Assembly (NCBI GenBank): GCA_001442985.1
Contig: LDYB01000025.1
Span: 1 to 64,000, forward strand
DNA length: 64,000 nt
DNA from: Armatimonadetes bacterium DC
Lineage (GTDB): Bacteria > Armatimonadota > Fimbriimonadia > Fimbriimonadales > GBS-DC
Reading direction: 5' to 3'
Positions 32,868 to 41,591 of this stretch are shown here, one piece after another. A model generated the notes under the pieces. The model saw only the letters and a list, made by a program, of their open reading frames with translations. It did no database searches and was not told where the DNA came from. Numbering within the stretch: position 1 is the stretch's first letter; every line of letters starts with the position of its first letter. The position numbers were made by a program, and so were the translations under genes.

Positions 32868-35579
32868 ATGATGAGAAGCAAACAACTGATCACTCTGGTG
32901 TTGGGTTTGGCATGGGGCTTCGCCAGTGGGCAAAGCTATAGCCCCTTCACCCCCCCTTGCAACTGCCCGGATAACCAGGACCCTGTGAGTGACGACTACA
33001 GGCATATCAACATCACCAACGGGGTTCTGGGCGCCACGCTGGGCTTAGGCGGAACCGTTACATGGATTACAGGCTGCTTCCCCATAGAAAACGCGGAATG
33101 TACCACACGCCCTGCGGAGGGAAGCATCCAGCTGGGTACCGACCGGGGTTCCGCTCTTGTGGGGGACGGCGGCTATGCCCTCACTTCAGGCTACCCCTGG
33201 GGAGTCTATCCTGGCGGGATTTTCATCACGATGCGCCCCGACAACCGTGACCCCTTCGTGTGGGGACAGGGAGACGCCCGTTTTTCGCAGGCGTGGCCCG
33301 GCGCCAGCGGCTACTATATCCGCCGTATCTGGAATGTGGAAGACTGGGATACCGATCTAAGAATTGACCTCATCCAGTCGGTGGCGCGCATTAGCCTCAA
33401 AGTGCGCAACACCAGCACCGAGACCCGACGCCTCTCCCTGCGCCTCGCCTCCGATGTGGAGACAGGAGTGGAAACGGGACCGCCCTACATTTACGCGCAG
33501 GGCATCCGCCCTATCACGGTGGACACCGTTCTGGGCAACCTGCCGCTGGAAATCGAGCAGAATCTGCCTGCCGAGTTCAGTCGCGTGCGCGGGCGCCAGC
33601 CCGTGCCGAACGCGATTGAATTCTATCAGTCGCGTGGCGACCTGCGCGGCGCCTCCCGCTATATCCTGAAACCCATCAAAGGGTTTGAAGATGCGACCCC
33701 AATTGATGGACTGGTGGTGGCAAAGTGGTTCTTCATTCAGGGAACCACCAACTGGGCGCCAACCCTGTTCCCTGATTCCACGATAGGAGATTCTGCCATC
33801 AACCTGTTTGTGAACGACCGTGTGTTCGCTCCCGGTCAGGAGCGCGAATTTGTGTTCTATGTGTCCCTGACGCCGGTGGACACCGATGTGCAGCCCCCCC
33901 TGGCGCTGGGCGTGGAGGCACTGCCTGTTGTGGAACCGGACCGCAGCGATCTTACGAAGCTCCAGAACAACGGGGTCTTTACAGTAATCGCCAATGTGAC
34001 GAACCAGTTCTTCGTCGTGGGGCGCGAGGTAGACCTGAGTAATGTCACAGTGGACATCGCCCTGCCCAACAATTTGAGCCTGGCGTCAGGTGAGACCCGC
34101 ACCAAGACCATCCCACGCCTTGCCCCCGGCGAGACCCGCGCCGTTAGCTGGAGCGTCGTGGCAGACCCGCGCTTCGCCGGCTTTGCGACCATCCGCGTTT
34201 CGGCGCAGGCGCCTCCCGCACCCAATAAGAGCGTCTCGCGCACCATCCTGATTTCGGCAACCGCCAACCGTCAGGCGTATAAGGGATTCCAGCTGGCTTC
34301 CATCCCATTCACCACCACCACGACCCTGGATCAGGTGCTGAACCTGACCCCGGGCTCCTATCAGGTGAAACGCTGGAACCCTGAAATTGAAGCGTATGAA
34401 GAGATTGATTCCATCCGCCCGGGCGAGGCGTTCTGGCTCTACCTGCCCAACGACGCGGCAGTGGTGCAATATGCAACGGGTACGGTTCAGTTCCCCTCCG
34501 GGGTGTTTACCGATAGCGTGCCGTTGCGCCTTGCCCAGGGCTGGAACCAGATTGGCAACCCGTACCCCTATCCGCTGGTGCTGGGGCAGATTGTGATTGT
34601 CAGCGCCAGCAATCCGCGCGAGAGCATCACCTTCTTCGAAGCAGCCCAGCGCGGGGTGATTCGGGGCGTTCTTTACTACTGGGATGAGTTCACCCAGCAA
34701 TACAAGTTCACCTCCGACCCGAACACGCCCCTGATTCCGCATCGGGGCTACTGGATTAAGGCGAACGACGATATTGAGCTGGTCTTCCCGCCGGTGTTCC
34801 TGCCGGGCACAGGGTTCGGCGGGATTATCAACCGCTCGGCTTCGGAGACGCCGAACCAGCCAAACAACTGGCGCCTGCAGATTATCGCGCGAACCGCCCG
34901 CGGCGAAGACAGCGAGAACTACATCGGTCTGGCCTCGGGACGCGCCGCTGGCGAGGTGGAGGAGCCACCTATCCCTCTTGTGGAAGTGCCTGTACGCCTG
35001 ACAATCCTCAAACAGGGCACAGGCGCGCCGCTCATGCAGGATGTACGCCCTGTTAGCGGCACGCGCCACCAGTTTGAGTTCGTCGTGGAGGCGCAACCCG
35101 GCGAGGAGGTGAGCCTCCGGTTCCCGAACCTGCGCACGATCCCCACAGGCTATCGACTGCGCCTGACGGATCAGAGTACGGGGCGCACAATAGACCTGCG
35201 CACCACGCCGGAGTACCGCTTCGTCTCCACGGGACGCGCGCGATTTACCCTCACGGTGGAGCGTGCGTCGCGAGGCGGCGCCCTCATCACCAGCATGACG
35301 GTCACCTCCGCAGGGCGCGGCGTGCAAAGCGTCTCCATCTCGTATGTGCTGGCAGACGACGCGCAAACCGAGGTGCGCATTCTGGGCACGAATGGGGCGC
35401 CCGTCGCCACGCTCCAGCAGGGACGCGCCGCCACGCGCGGAGCCAATACCGTCGTGTGGAACCTGCGCGACCAGCAGGGACGCGCGGTGCCGCCCGGCAC
35501 CTATCAGGTGCAGATCGAAGCACGCACTGAGGACGGGCAGGTCGCGCGCATGGTACGACCGCTGATTCTCACACGCTAA
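32868..35579 (+). CDS. Exported protein of unknown N-terminal type with shared module and FlgD-Ig tail
   Basis: 903 residues. Signal peptide residues 1-21 (ending GFASGQ). Residues 22-470 form an extracellular region I cannot assign, with NITNGVLGATLGLGGTVTWITG and several Cys near the start, and a CARDB-like stretch (about 395-465, LAPGETRAVSWSV). The shared module runs from about 475 (LASIPFTTT; GWNQIGNPYPY at about 557; PHRGYWIKA). The FlgD-Ig domain is at about 820-903 (VVWNLRDQQGRAVPPGTYQV, ending LILTR). It begins 13 nt after the subtilase stop with AAGGAGG, so co-transcription is nearly certain. Function unknown; a surface structural role is inferred. Confidence 0.8.
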   Translation: MMRSKQLITLVLGLAWGFASGQSYSPFTPPCNCPDNQDPVSDDYRHINITNGVLGATLGLGGTVTWITGCFPIENAECTTRPAEGSIQLGTDRGSALVGDGGYALTSGYPWGVYPGGIFITMRPDNRDPFVWGQGDARFSQAWPGASGYYIRRIWNVEDWDTDLRIDLIQSVARISLKVRNTSTETRRLSLRLASDVETGVETGPPYIYAQGIRPITVDTVLGNLPLEIEQNLPAEFSRVRGRQPVPNAIEFYQSRGDLRGASRYILKPIKGFEDATPIDGLVVAKWFFIQGTTNWAPTLFPDSTIGDSAINLFVNDRVFAPGQEREFVFYVSLTPVDTDVQPPLALGVEALPVVEPDRSDLTKLQNNGVFTVIANVTNQFFVVGREVDLSNVTVDIALPNNLSLASGETRTKTIPRLAPGETRAVSWSVVADPRFAGFATIRVSAQAPPAPNKSVSRTILISATANRQAYKGFQLASIPFTTTTTLDQVLNLTPGSYQVKRWNPEIEAYEEIDSIRPGEAFWLYLPNDAAVVQYATGTVQFPSGVFTDSVPLRLAQGWNQIGNPYPYPLVLGQIVIVSASNPRESITFFEAAQRGVIRGVLYYWDEFTQQYKFTSDPNTPLIPHRGYWIKANDDIELVFPPVFLPGTGFGGIINRSASETPNQPNNWRLQIIARTARGEDSENYIGLASGRAAGEVEEPPIPLVEVPVRLTILKQGTGAPLMQDVRPVSGTRHQFEFVVEAQPGEEVSLRFPNLRTIPTGYRLRLTDQSTGRTIDLRTTPEYRFVSTGRARFTLTVERASRGGALITSMTVTSAGRGVQSVSISYVLADDAQTEVRILGTNGAPVATLQQGRAATRGANTVVWNLRDQQGRAVPPGTYQVQIEARTEDGQVARMVRPLILTR

Positions 35580-35588
35580 CGGAACGAT

Positions 35589-35609
35589 GGGGGAGGGAAC
35601 CCCTCCCCC
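35589..35609 (+). promoter_or_regulatory. Intercistronic hairpin
   Basis: 9-bp stem GGGGGAGGG (35589-35597) / CCCTCCCCC (35601-35609), loop AAC, no T-run. It sits in the 51-nt gap before the next gene. Confidence 0.5.
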
Positions 35610-35630
35610 GCACTCAAGGAGGAATCTATC

Positions 35631-36323
35631 GTGAGGAAAGTCTGGCTTCTTGGGATATGGCTGACCCTGTGTGCGCCACTGTTTGCCAGCGACACGCGGG
35701 AACTGGTGCTGTTCCCCTTCGGCACGACCAGCACGGTGCAGCAGCCCGAAGACTTCAACCTGAATGCGGAGCTGATGGGCGCACTCTACGCCCAGCTGAA
35801 AGACATCCCTAACCTCTATGTATGGCGGTTTCGGGAGAATAGTCCTTCGGTGCGCCGAGCGCTGGACGAAAACCGCCTGCGCCGCGATCGCCTCAATCCG
35901 CCTTTTAACGAGCGCGAAGCCGACGGCACCTTCCGCTCGGCGCGGATTGGCGCGATTGTGGGCGCGCAATATGCGCTCGCAGGCACAATTGCCGAGTTCC
36001 GTTACGACCCCAATACCCGCGAGGCGACGATTACTGTGAGTGTGGACCTTGTGCAGGTCGGCACAAACGAGCTGCTGGTCTCCATCGGGGAGACGGGACG
36101 CGGACGGCTGGCGCGCGACGAGTCGGACCCCAACTTAGCCTACATTCGGGCAATCGCAGATGTGGCGCAAAAGATTGCTCCTGCTATCAAAGAGCGTCTG
36201 GCGCCTGCGCCCCAGACCGCGCCCCAGCAAACCGAGAAAAAAGCCGACCGTCGTCGGGAACGCACCGCGCTCGGACTCTTCCTGCTCCTTCTGGGTGTCG
36301 GATTCGAGTTGGCCGATTTCTGA
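35631..36323 (+). CDS. Second CsgG-like exported protein
   Basis: 230 residues. GTG 35631 with AAGGAGG eight nt upstream. Signal peptide residues 1-19 (ending PLFAS). RELVLFPFGT starts a domain like the first half of the CsgG-type protein two genes upstream (ARIGAIVGAQYALAGTIAEFRYD matches its LIAGEV region). The C-terminus has a charged linker (EKKADRRRER) and a hydrophobic end (TALGLFLLLLGVGFELADF), perhaps a membrane anchor. The next gene starts at ATG 36325, one nt after the stop, so the two are coupled. Role probably linked to the outer-membrane barrel that follows. Confidence 0.7.
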   Translation: MRKVWLLGIWLTLCAPLFASDTRELVLFPFGTTSTVQQPEDFNLNAELMGALYAQLKDIPNLYVWRFRENSPSVRRALDENRLRRDRLNPPFNEREADGTFRSARIGAIVGAQYALAGTIAEFRYDPNTREATITVSVDLVQVGTNELLVSIGETGRGRLARDESDPNLAYIRAIADVAQKIAPAIKERLAPAPQTAPQQTEKKADRRRERTALGLFLLLLGVGFELADF

Positions 36324-36324
36324 G

Positions 36325-38262
36325 ATGATTCGGCGACGGCTCCTGCGCTTTGCCCTCACAGAGGGTCTGATGACCCTCTGTGTTGCTGTTTCTCTGGCGC
36401 AGGGCACGCTCCGCCTCACGGTCTACCCGAACGCGCTGGTTGCCGACGGCATTTCCACCGCGCTGGTTACCGCAGAGGTTCGCACGCCTCAGGGGAAACC
36501 CGTGCCCGATGGCACGCAGGTAGCGTTCAGCACCACGCTGGGCGCCTTTCGCGAGGCGCTGGTGGCGACCGAGGGCGGTGTGGCGCGTGCCACCTTTGTG
36601 GCGGCGTCTGTGCCCGGCGTCGCCGTGATTACCGCCAGCGCGCTGGGACAGTCCGCCGTCGGCGAGGCGCAGGTGGTGATGGTGCGCTCGCCTGAAGACC
36701 TGCGCGCCGCCACCGACTATGTGCAGGTGTTCGGAACCGAATATCTCGCGTTCGCCAACGAGCAGCGCATCATCGCCGCCTCTGGAGCCAACTTCGGCGC
36801 CTCGGTGCGCTTCGGGCTGACCACCCTCGAAGCAGACGATTTGCAACTGGAGACCGATAGCCTGCGAGTCAAGGCACGCCACGCCCGTCTGCGCTTCGGC
36901 TCGGAAACCGCCACCTACAACGAGCTGGTGTACGACCTGCGCACCAGTGAAGGCTACGGCGTCACGGAACACGAGGGGCGCTGGCAGGTGTTCCGTATCC
37001 GCTCTGGGCTGCGCACGCCGTTCCCTGAGCCGCTCCCGCCCGACTGGTTCCAGTTCGCCGACCTCTCCTACTCGGAGATGGTGATCAGGGCACGGCAAAT
37101 CTGGTTCTACCCGGGTGAGCGCCTCCAGTTCCGTCAGGCGGAGTTCTATGTGGGCGATGTGCGCGTGCTGAGCCTGCCCCTCTATTCGCACAGCGTGTGG
37201 GGCAGTGGGGTAGGCGCGGACACCTTCTTCGGCGTGCAAAACGGACAGGTCTATCTGGACATTCCGTACTATTATGCGCTTGCGCCCGGTCAGGTCGGGG
37301 CGCTACGCCTGCGCACAGCACAACGCGCCTCACGCGGCACAGGCATCTCGCGAGGACTGTTTCTGGATTTGGAGCATGAATATCGCTGGGGGCAGGGGCA
37401 GGGCGCGTTTACCTTCACGGGACTGGGGCGCGACGATTGGGGCGTCCTCTGGCGACACAGCCAGCCGCTGGGAACGCGCACGCGCATGCACCTGTGGCTC
37501 GATTCGCCTGCCCATCAGGGGCTTTACAGCTCTGCTCAGGTAAGCCATCAGGGCAGAGGGTTCTCGCTGGGGGCTACTGTTGCGGGTAGCACTTTCTGGG
37601 AAGGGTCTGACGCCCGTTCCCTGCGTACCGATCTCTTTGCGGAAAGCACGCCCCGCAAGATTGCGAACCTCCCCCTGCGCCAGAGTCTCGCTCTCACTTT
37701 CAGCAGCGCCACGACCCGCACCACCCAGTTTCAACAGCGGCGTGAAGGGTTCGGCATCCGCGCCCGATGGAACCTCATTCCCCAATCGTTAGACCGCCAG
37801 ACCACCTTAACTGGCGGCTTTGTCGCAGGGCGCTACCTTGGCAACCTGCCGAACGCAGGCTGGAGCTTTACAGGCACGCTGGGAATTACCCGCGCGCTGG
37901 GGCGCACGGGCGCCTTCACCCTCACCTATGACTATAACGAAGATGCGCTCGGCGTCAGTCTGCTGGGGCGCCACCGCCTCAGCGGCAGCCTTTCGTGGAA
38001 CCCTTCCGAACACCTGACGCTTGCCGGTTACTTCAGCCGCGCGCTGGACACCGACACTTTCAGCTATCTTGCCGACGCCTCATGGCGAATCAGCGGTCTC
38101 TGGCGCATCGGCTCAGGAATCACATGGCAGGCGTTTCAGGGCAATACCTTCCGCGACCATACCTTTACAATAGCCTACCGAATCGGCTTCCGCGAAGTCG
38201 CGCTCACATGGTCTTCCAACACGAAACGATGGAGTTTCGATATCCTGACCGCTTTCTATTGA
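36325..38262 (+). CDS. Outer-membrane beta-barrel protein: Ig-like plus LptD/OstA-like
   Basis: 645 residues. Signal peptide residues 1-26 (ending VSLAQ). Residues 28-120 form an invasin-type Ig domain (ADGISTALVTAEVRTPQGKP, VAFSTTLGAF). Residues 120-300 look like the OstA/LptD N-terminal beta-jellyroll, including MVIRARQIWFYPGERLQFRQ and FYVGDVRVLSLPLY, the pattern seen in LptD. The rest is a run of amphipathic strands with Tyr/Trp girdles, ending in ...DILTAFY. An aromatic last residue is the usual signal for barrel insertion. This supports a diderm envelope. It could be the outer-membrane gate for lipid or for the surface proteins encoded upstream; which one cannot be decided. Confidence 0.75.
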   Translation: MIRRRLLRFALTEGLMTLCVAVSLAQGTLRLTVYPNALVADGISTALVTAEVRTPQGKPVPDGTQVAFSTTLGAFREALVATEGGVARATFVAASVPGVAVITASALGQSAVGEAQVVMVRSPEDLRAATDYVQVFGTEYLAFANEQRIIAASGANFGASVRFGLTTLEADDLQLETDSLRVKARHARLRFGSETATYNELVYDLRTSEGYGVTEHEGRWQVFRIRSGLRTPFPEPLPPDWFQFADLSYSEMVIRARQIWFYPGERLQFRQAEFYVGDVRVLSLPLYSHSVWGSGVGADTFFGVQNGQVYLDIPYYYALAPGQVGALRLRTAQRASRGTGISRGLFLDLEHEYRWGQGQGAFTFTGLGRDDWGVLWRHSQPLGTRTRMHLWLDSPAHQGLYSSAQVSHQGRGFSLGATVAGSTFWEGSDARSLRTDLFAESTPRKIANLPLRQSLALTFSSATTRTTQFQQRREGFGIRARWNLIPQSLDRQTTLTGGFVAGRYLGNLPNAGWSFTGTLGITRALGRTGAFTLTYDYNEDALGVSLLGRHRLSGSLSWNPSEHLTLAGYFSRALDTDTFSYLADASWRISGLWRIGSGITWQAFQGNTFRDHTFTIAYRIGFREVALTWSSNTKRWSFDILTAFY

Positions 38263-38274
38263 GGAGGAACTGCC

Positions 38275-38775
38275 ATGCAGGAACCGATGCTCCATTTGCA
38301 GGGTTTGCCGCTGAAGATAACGCCCCGCTACTTTACCACAGGGGCAGGCGCCGGTGTTTCCGCGTTTGAGCTGGTCTCGTTTGACCGCGCCTTGCGGGAA
38401 GCAGGGTTTGCCGACTACAACCTGCTTCGGGTTTCCAGCATTCTGCCGCCCTCGGCAGAACACCGCAGCCATGTGGAGTTGCCTAAAGGGAGCCTTTTGC
38501 CAATCGCCTACGGCGTATTTACCTCGAACGAAGAGGGCGCCCGAATCGCCGCGGCGGTCTCCTACGCCCAGCCCACCGACCCTGACGCCGTGGGCGTCAT
38601 TATGGAGACAGAAGGTTATATGACCGAACGCGAGGCGCATGACCTCGTGGTGGCGATGGCGGAGGAGGCGATGGAAGACCGCAACCTCAAAATCGCCCGC
38701 CTCGAAGTGGTCGCTGTGGAAGCGACGGTGGAACTCTACACCACTGTGTTCGCAGGTGTGGCGCTCTGGGGATAA
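38275..38775 (+). CDS. Pyruvoyl-dependent arginine decarboxylase
   Basis: 166 residues, the size of the PvlArgDC proenzyme. YFTTGAGAGVSAFELVSFD and NLLRVSSILPPSAEH mark the family. Self-cleavage is expected within Ser54-Ser55 of VSSI, making the pyruvoyl group on the alpha chain. Also seen are GSLLPIAYGVFTSNEEGARIAAAVS and ETEGYMTEREA. It decarboxylates arginine to agmatine for polyamine synthesis. It starts 13 nt after the barrel gene with a strong Shine-Dalgarno, so it may be the last gene of that operon despite the unrelated function. Confidence 0.92.
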   Translation: MQEPMLHLQGLPLKITPRYFTTGAGAGVSAFELVSFDRALREAGFADYNLLRVSSILPPSAEHRSHVELPKGSLLPIAYGVFTSNEEGARIAAAVSYAQPTDPDAVGVIMETEGYMTEREAHDLVVAMAEEAMEDRNLKIARLEVVAVEATVELYTTVFAGVALWG

Positions 38776-38784
38776 GTCAGCACC

Positions 38785-38814
38785 TTGACTTTCGCCCCTC
38801 GAATGTGCCATAAT
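38785..38814 (+). promoter_or_regulatory. Promoter of sufD
   Basis: TTGACT at 38785-38790, an 18-nt spacer, CATAAT at 38809-38814, 34 nt before ATG 38848. Confidence 0.65.
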
Positions 38815-38847
38815 TTAGCCACGCTAAGCATTTGAGGAGGCGAACCA

Positions 38848-40221
38848 ATGACGACCGAAATGAAGCAAGTACCCGCAGGTTTATCCAGAGAGACCATAGA
38901 GCGCCTCGCCCGCGAACGCGGCGAGCCAGAATGGCATATTCAGAGACGATTAGAAGCGTTTGAGCGATTTTTACAGCTCCCCATGCCCAGCCCCAAACAG
39001 GAGGACTGGCGCTACACCGATATCACCACGCTGCACCTTGAGGATTACCCCGCTGTAGCGTGGGGTGGCACGGAGCTGGGCGTTCCCCCGCAGACGATGC
39101 CCGCGTTCCTGACCGACCACCCCACCATTCGCGTGGTGCATCGGGTCGGCTTCGGCTTTGAGGCAGAAATTCCTGATGCGCTCCAGCAGAAAGGCGTGCA
39201 GGTGCGCGACCTGCGCGAGGTTCTTATTCAGAATCCCGAACAGCTGCAGGAAGATTTGGGGCGGCTTGCCCCGCTGCCGGGCGACAAATTCTCGTTCCTG
39301 CACACGGCGTGCTGGGATACGGGGCTCTATGTTTACCTCCCCCCGAATGTGGAGGTGGAGGGAGTTATTGAGATTATCCACTGGTTTGAGACCCCTGGGG
39401 CGCACTTTCCGCACACTGTGATTGTGGCGGAGCCGAACAGCCGCGCGAATATCGTGCAGTCTTTCTTCTCACCAGAGGAGGCGCCTGTGCTGGCGGTTGG
39501 CGCTGTGGAAGTGTTCAACCGCGCCAACAGCGACCTGCGCCATGCGATTGTGCAGCGCATGGGGCGTGCCAGTGTGTTCCTGACCAGCGTGGATTATGAA
39601 CAGAAGCGCGATAGCCGCGTGCTGTCGCTTGCGGTGGGGCTGGGCGCGAAACTGGCGCGTACCGTACTCCAGCATCTGATGACCGAGCCGGGCGCCGAAG
39701 CACGCCCGCTGGGAGTCTTCTTCGGCGACGACGACCAGCACCTCGATTTCCGCACCCTGCAGGATCACCGCGTGGGGCACACCACCAGCGACCTGCTCTA
39801 CAAGGGCGTGCTGGACGACTCGGCAGTCTCGGTCTTTTCGGGCATGATTCGCGTGCATCCGCGTGCCCAGCACACCGACGCTTATCAGGCGAACCGCAAC
39901 CTCATCCTCAGCGGTGAGGCGCAGGCTTATTCCATCCCGAATCTGGAGATTGGCGCCAACGAGGTGCGCTGTACCCACGGGGCGACGGTCGGTCCCGTCC
40001 AGCCCGATGAGGTGTTCTACCTGCGCTCGCGCGGGTTAGACCCCGAAACCGCCGAAGCACTGCTGGTGATGGGATTCTTTGAGGTTGTGCTACGCGAAAT
40101 CAAACCCGCCGACCTGAGGCTCTCCATCCAGCGGCTGCTCGCCAGCAAGCTCAAGGGCAACGCCGCGCAATACTTCATGGATCTGGCAGAGCTGGACGAA
40201 TCGATTCTGGTGGAGGCATAA
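38848..40221 (+). CDS. sufD: Fe-S cluster assembly protein SufD
   Basis: 457 residues. An N-terminal helical region (PMPSPKQEDWRYTDITTL) and then the beta-helix core of SufB/SufD: NSRANIVQSFFS, DSAVSVFSGMIRVHPRAQHTDAYQANRNLILS, and EIGANEVRCTHGATVGPVQPDEVFYLRSRGL. The last carries the conserved C-x-H-G-A-T and is typical of SufD. It is part of the SufBCD scaffold that assembles Fe-S clusters in the cytoplasm. It stands alone here with its own promoter and terminator; SufB and SufC must be elsewhere. SufB is a possible alternative, but the length and C-terminus favour SufD. Confidence 0.9.
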   Translation: MTTEMKQVPAGLSRETIERLARERGEPEWHIQRRLEAFERFLQLPMPSPKQEDWRYTDITTLHLEDYPAVAWGGTELGVPPQTMPAFLTDHPTIRVVHRVGFGFEAEIPDALQQKGVQVRDLREVLIQNPEQLQEDLGRLAPLPGDKFSFLHTACWDTGLYVYLPPNVEVEGVIEIIHWFETPGAHFPHTVIVAEPNSRANIVQSFFSPEEAPVLAVGAVEVFNRANSDLRHAIVQRMGRASVFLTSVDYEQKRDSRVLSLAVGLGAKLARTVLQHLMTEPGAEARPLGVFFGDDDQHLDFRTLQDHRVGHTTSDLLYKGVLDDSAVSVFSGMIRVHPRAQHTDAYQANRNLILSGEAQAYSIPNLEIGANEVRCTHGATVGPVQPDEVFYLRSRGLDPETAEALLVMGFFEVVLREIKPADLRLSIQRLLASKLKGNAAQYFMDLAELDESILVEA

Positions 40222-40229
40222 GCGCTCCA

Positions 40230-40261
40230 GTCGCCCTCTCCTGCCTATGGGAGAGGGCGAC
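40230..40261. terminator. Bidirectional terminator between sufD and the pseudopilin gene
   Basis: 12-bp stem GTCGCCCTCTCC (40230-40241) / GGAGAGGGCGAC (40250-40261), followed by TTT. Confidence 0.75.
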
Positions 40262-40276
40262 TTTCTGCTCAGAGGA

Positions 40277-41077
40277 TTACGGCTGATCCAGACTCCACTG
40301 GTTGTCGTCTATCGCGCGGAAAGTTTGGGCGAAGCGCGCGTGCCTTGCGTGCCCATCAGCATAGAGAACCGCAGTGCCTCCCTGATAGCGAACTTTTGCA
40401 ATCTGCGCATCCCAGTCGCCACAGGAGGGCGCGTTGGGGAACAGGCTACAGGGCGGCACAGCACGCCGCTTGGACCAGTGGTAAGGATGATTCACATCCG
40501 TCGTCTCCACCCACGGGTCCAGGCACATATCAAAAAACTCCGATACCCAGAACGGGTCGTTGGGATTGTTGACAGGGAGTGGATTAGGAGGGGTGATGCC
40601 CGTGATTTGCACCCACGGGTCTCCGCGCAGGATGGAGTAGATGGTGGACGCGGGTCGCGAGACCTCCGCCAGCCGACGGGGCATCGCCGTGAAAAATCCA
40701 TTACTGCTGAAGGAACCCCACATCGCGGGCAACGAGCGGTCAGGGTCCGAAGGGTCCCACCAGATGTTCTGCTTGTTGCGCAGCCCGCGATCCATCTTAA
40801 TGTATGGCTCCAGCGATGCCTGATAGTTGTGAACTGCCCAGTAATTGACCGTGCTGGGCAGCCCATTAACAACCGCCATCGTAAAGGGGTAGCCCTCATC
40901 GTAGTCGTGCAGATACAGGTTCACAGCAACCCCAATCTGACGCAGGTTACTCAGGCACTGGGTTTGGCGCGCTTTCGCACGCGCCTGTGCAAACACAGGG
41001 AACAGAATCGCCGCCAGAATTGCGATAATGGCGATTACCACCAGCAGTTCAATCAGTGTGAAACCATTGCGTTTCAT
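40277..41077 (-). CDS. Type II/IV pseudopilin-like protein with prepilin signal
   Basis: 266 residues. The N-terminus [21 protein letters not shown] is a classical class III signal: cleavage is expected after Gly5, with methylation of Phe6 and the conserved Glu. The rest is a pilin-like globular domain with [24 protein letters not shown] and the C-terminal [17 protein letters not shown], which resembles the H-x-DG type end common in Armatimonadota and Planctomycetes. It is a surface or periplasmic filament subunit, or a member of the large family of decorated pilin-like proteins in these phyla. ATG 41077 has GGAGG seven nt upstream. Single gene, convergent with sufD. Confidence 0.88.
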   Translation of the reverse strand: MKRNGFTLIELLVVIAIIAILAAILFPVFAQARAKARQTQCLSNLRQIGVAVNLYLHDYDEGYPFTMAVVNGLPSTVNYWAVHNYQASLEPYIKMDRGLRNKQNIWWDPSDPDRSLPAMWGSFSSNGFFTAMPRRLAEVSRPASTIYSILRGDPWVQITGITPPNPLPVNNPNDPFWVSEFFDMCLDPWVETTDVNHPYHWSKRRAVPPCSLFPNAPSCGDWDAQIAKVRYQGGTAVLYADGHARHARFAQTFRAIDDNQWSLDQP

Positions 41078-41199
41078 CGTTGCTCCTCCCTCGTGTTATC
41101 AAAGCGCCCCCCAAAGATGGCTGGGCAGCCGCGGCAGGGTTTATCTGCCTGCGCCTGAAAACCGCGTGAGACGCATGCTGCGCCCCCCAACGGTCATCA

Positions 41200-41502
41200 T
41201 CACGCGCAGACAGGAGGAGCGCGAGGGTCCTGATGAAACGCTTCGCAGAGTCGGGGGAAAACCGGTAGCAGGGCAGGCAAAGGCGGAACCTCTGCCAGAA
41301 TCACCTTCAAGACAGGCTGCAGAACCAGCTCAGGTTGGGGTACATGCCCGTGAGTCTTGTGGAAAAGACATACGGGGCACTGGCGTCGCGCCGCGAGGCT
41401 CTCGTCCTCAATCTGGGCGTGCAACAGCTCGGCTGACAGAATCATCAGCAGCCAGAGTATCGCCAGACCTGTCGCAAGCCGCCGCAGCGTCTCTCTGCGC
41501 AT
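41200..41502 (-). CDS. Small membrane-anchored or exported protein with CPVC motif
   Basis: 100 residues. The N-terminal hydrophobic helix ATGLAILWLLMILSAELLHAQ is a signal peptide or anchor. It is followed by the outside motif CPVCLFHKTHGHVPQPEL, then a Pro/Leu-rich stretch with two more Cys (RLCEAF and the final VCA). The CxxC with following His residues could bind a metal, or a heme-like ligand if modified, but it is not a CxxCH. No family is recognised. The start at ATG 41502 is supported by a TATACT -10 box 8 nt upstream (41511-41516), which would lie inside the longer reading from 41547. Divergent from the DUF1501 gene. Confidence 0.55.
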   Translation of the reverse strand: MRRETLRRLATGLAILWLLMILSAELLHAQIEDESLAARRQCPVCLFHKTHGHVPQPELVLQPVLKVILAEVPPLPALLPVFPRLCEAFHQDPRAPPVCA

Positions 41503-41591
41503 CGCGAAGGAGTATACCCCAAACGGAAACGACCGAGCGGTTGACACCCACCATGCTCACTGGGCAGTCTGCAGGAGTATTCCGGAATTTG

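Noticed and set aside
34086-35969. 627-codon minus-strand open frame
   Set aside because: Antisense to two real exported-protein genes; no motif and no start signal.
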